Shown piece after piece: positions 5,428 to 5,933 of a stretch of 5,933 nucleotides of DNA. Position numbers and translations under genes: made by a program. Source of the stretch: Methylovulum sp. (lineage in GTDB: Bacteria; Pseudomonadota; Gammaproteobacteria; Methylococcales; Methylomonadaceae); the NCBI GenBank assembly GCA_004299465.1, contig SCST01000241.1, positions 1 to 5,933 on the forward strand, written 5' to 3'. The notes under the pieces were generated by a model. The model saw only the letters and a program-made list of their open reading frames with translations. It was not told where the DNA came from and made no database searches. The stretch's first letter is position 1, and each line of letters opens with the position of its first letter.

Positions 5428-5933
5428 TTCTCCATCTTTTGTCCAACGAGCTTTAACATAATCCTTAAACTCTTCTTCATCCGCATGTTCCATCACTACT
5501 ATCTGTGGCAAGAACCCACATTCCTTTTCAATATTTTTTAGTGCCTTAATTATCACTCGAAAAATATTTCTAACCTGTTTAATGTTATCGTCTTTAGTTT
5601 CTTGAGAATCGTCTTCCAGCTCACCGTATCTTGTAGGAAAATACACCTGACTCGGTTGGTCGATAAACAAAAATGTCGGAATTGACGAGGTTTTTTCTTT
5701 GCAATTCAAATGCAGGAGGGCAAGAAATAAAGATAAATGGCACGCCAGCCAGTTTGAGCCACTACCCATTTCAGACAAGACAATTTTCTCCTTTTCCTGA
5801 AAGTGGTAATAGAAAACAAAGTCATCAATCGTAAACCTTAATTTCCCAGGTTTAAGTTCATTCTCAAAATTCAATTGACGACAAATTTCAGTCATTTTTT
5901 GAGATAAAAATGCTTCGGCCTCAGTAACTCTCC
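5416..5933 (-). CDS. DUF3732-domain protein, C-terminal part, cut by window edge (SMC/ABC-like ATPase)
   Basis: Only the last 171 residues are visible. The frame is open to the right edge through 12 codons before the first in-window ATG (5895), so that ATG is very unlikely to be the true start. The fragment carries the conserved end of DUF3732 (PF12532): LSEMGSGSNWLACHLSL, which looks like an ABC-type signature plus helix, then FLFIDQPSQVYFP, a Walker-B-like strand with Asp-Gln where many ATPases have Asp-Glu. A Walker A motif would lie in the missing N-terminal part. From memory of the family, full-length proteins of this kind are coiled-coil, Rad50/SMC-like ATPases found in multi-gene, defence-like operons of the ABC three-component type; the partner genes would be to the right. 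It is convergent with tRNA-Arg, and a hand count of seven sequence lines gives about 37% GC against 52-57% in two lines of rep, consistent with recent acquisition. The molecular function is unproven. Confidence 0.85.
   Translation of the reverse strand, partial: RVTEAEAFLSQKMTEICRQLNFENELKPGKLRFTIDDFVFYYHFQEKEKIVLSEMGSGSNWLACHLSLFLALLHLNCKEKTSSIPTFLFIDQPSQVYFPTRYGELEDDSQETKDDNIKQVRNIFRVIIKALKNIEKECGFLPQIVVMEHADEEEFKDYVKARWTKDGEKLI

Noticed and set aside
1..5933. CRISPR array, insertion sequence, integrase or second tRNA 3'-end copy
   Set aside because: I looked for regularly spaced repeats, transposase-like proteins and a duplicate of the tRNA 3' end, and saw none inside the window.

Overview
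The window looks like chromosomal DNA from a gammaproteobacterium of roughly 50% GC. The evidence is a 667-residue Rep helicase that resembles the enterobacterial protein along its whole length, followed by a CCA-encoding tRNA-Arg(CCG). A methanotroph-like (Methylococcales) host is possible, but that is a guess from overall protein flavour and cannot be proved here.

Layout, left to right. (1) Positions 1-1473, minus strand: a beta-class carbonic anhydrase, followed 20 bp downstream by the N-terminal half of an NCS2 (xanthine/uracil-type) permease that runs off the left edge; the two are probably co-transcribed. (2) Positions 1474-1652: a short gap holding several GC-rich hairpins, one of which could terminate the upstream minus-strand gene. 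(3) Positions 1653-2822, minus strand: the most interesting gene, a 389-residue protein that reads as an N-terminal YbaK/ProX-like aminoacyl-tRNA editing domain fused to a C-terminal tRNA-dependent cyclodipeptide synthase (CDPS). (4) Positions 2823-3288: a 466-bp divergent intergenic region with a perfect 18-bp inverted repeat (34-bp spacer) and a candidate extended -10 promoter for rep. (5) Positions 3289-5292, plus strand: rep, the SF1A 3'-5' accessory replicative helicase. (6) Positions 5326-5402, plus strand: tRNA-Arg(CCG), with a consensus TATAAT box starting 18 bp after the rep stop codon. (7) Positions 5416-5933, minus strand: the C-terminal part of a DUF3732 protein, an SMC/ABC-like ATPase type often found in defence-like operons. 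It is much more AT-rich than the rest and ends 13 bp from the tRNA, so the tRNA 3' end is a plausible edge of a genomic island.

How the parts relate. The carbonic anhydrase and permease form one likely transcription unit. The editing-domain/CDPS fusion appears to be its own unit, with no recognisable cyclodipeptide-tailoring enzyme next to it in the window. Both of its domains belong to families that use aminoacyl-tRNA, so the fusion makes mechanistic sense: the editing domain could screen, capture or deacylate the charged tRNAs used by the synthase. By eye, two hallmark residues of the editing family (a lysine and the Gly of GxxxP) are replaced, so it may have become a binding module. Rep and the tRNA are housekeeping genes; the DUF3732 gene looks acquired.
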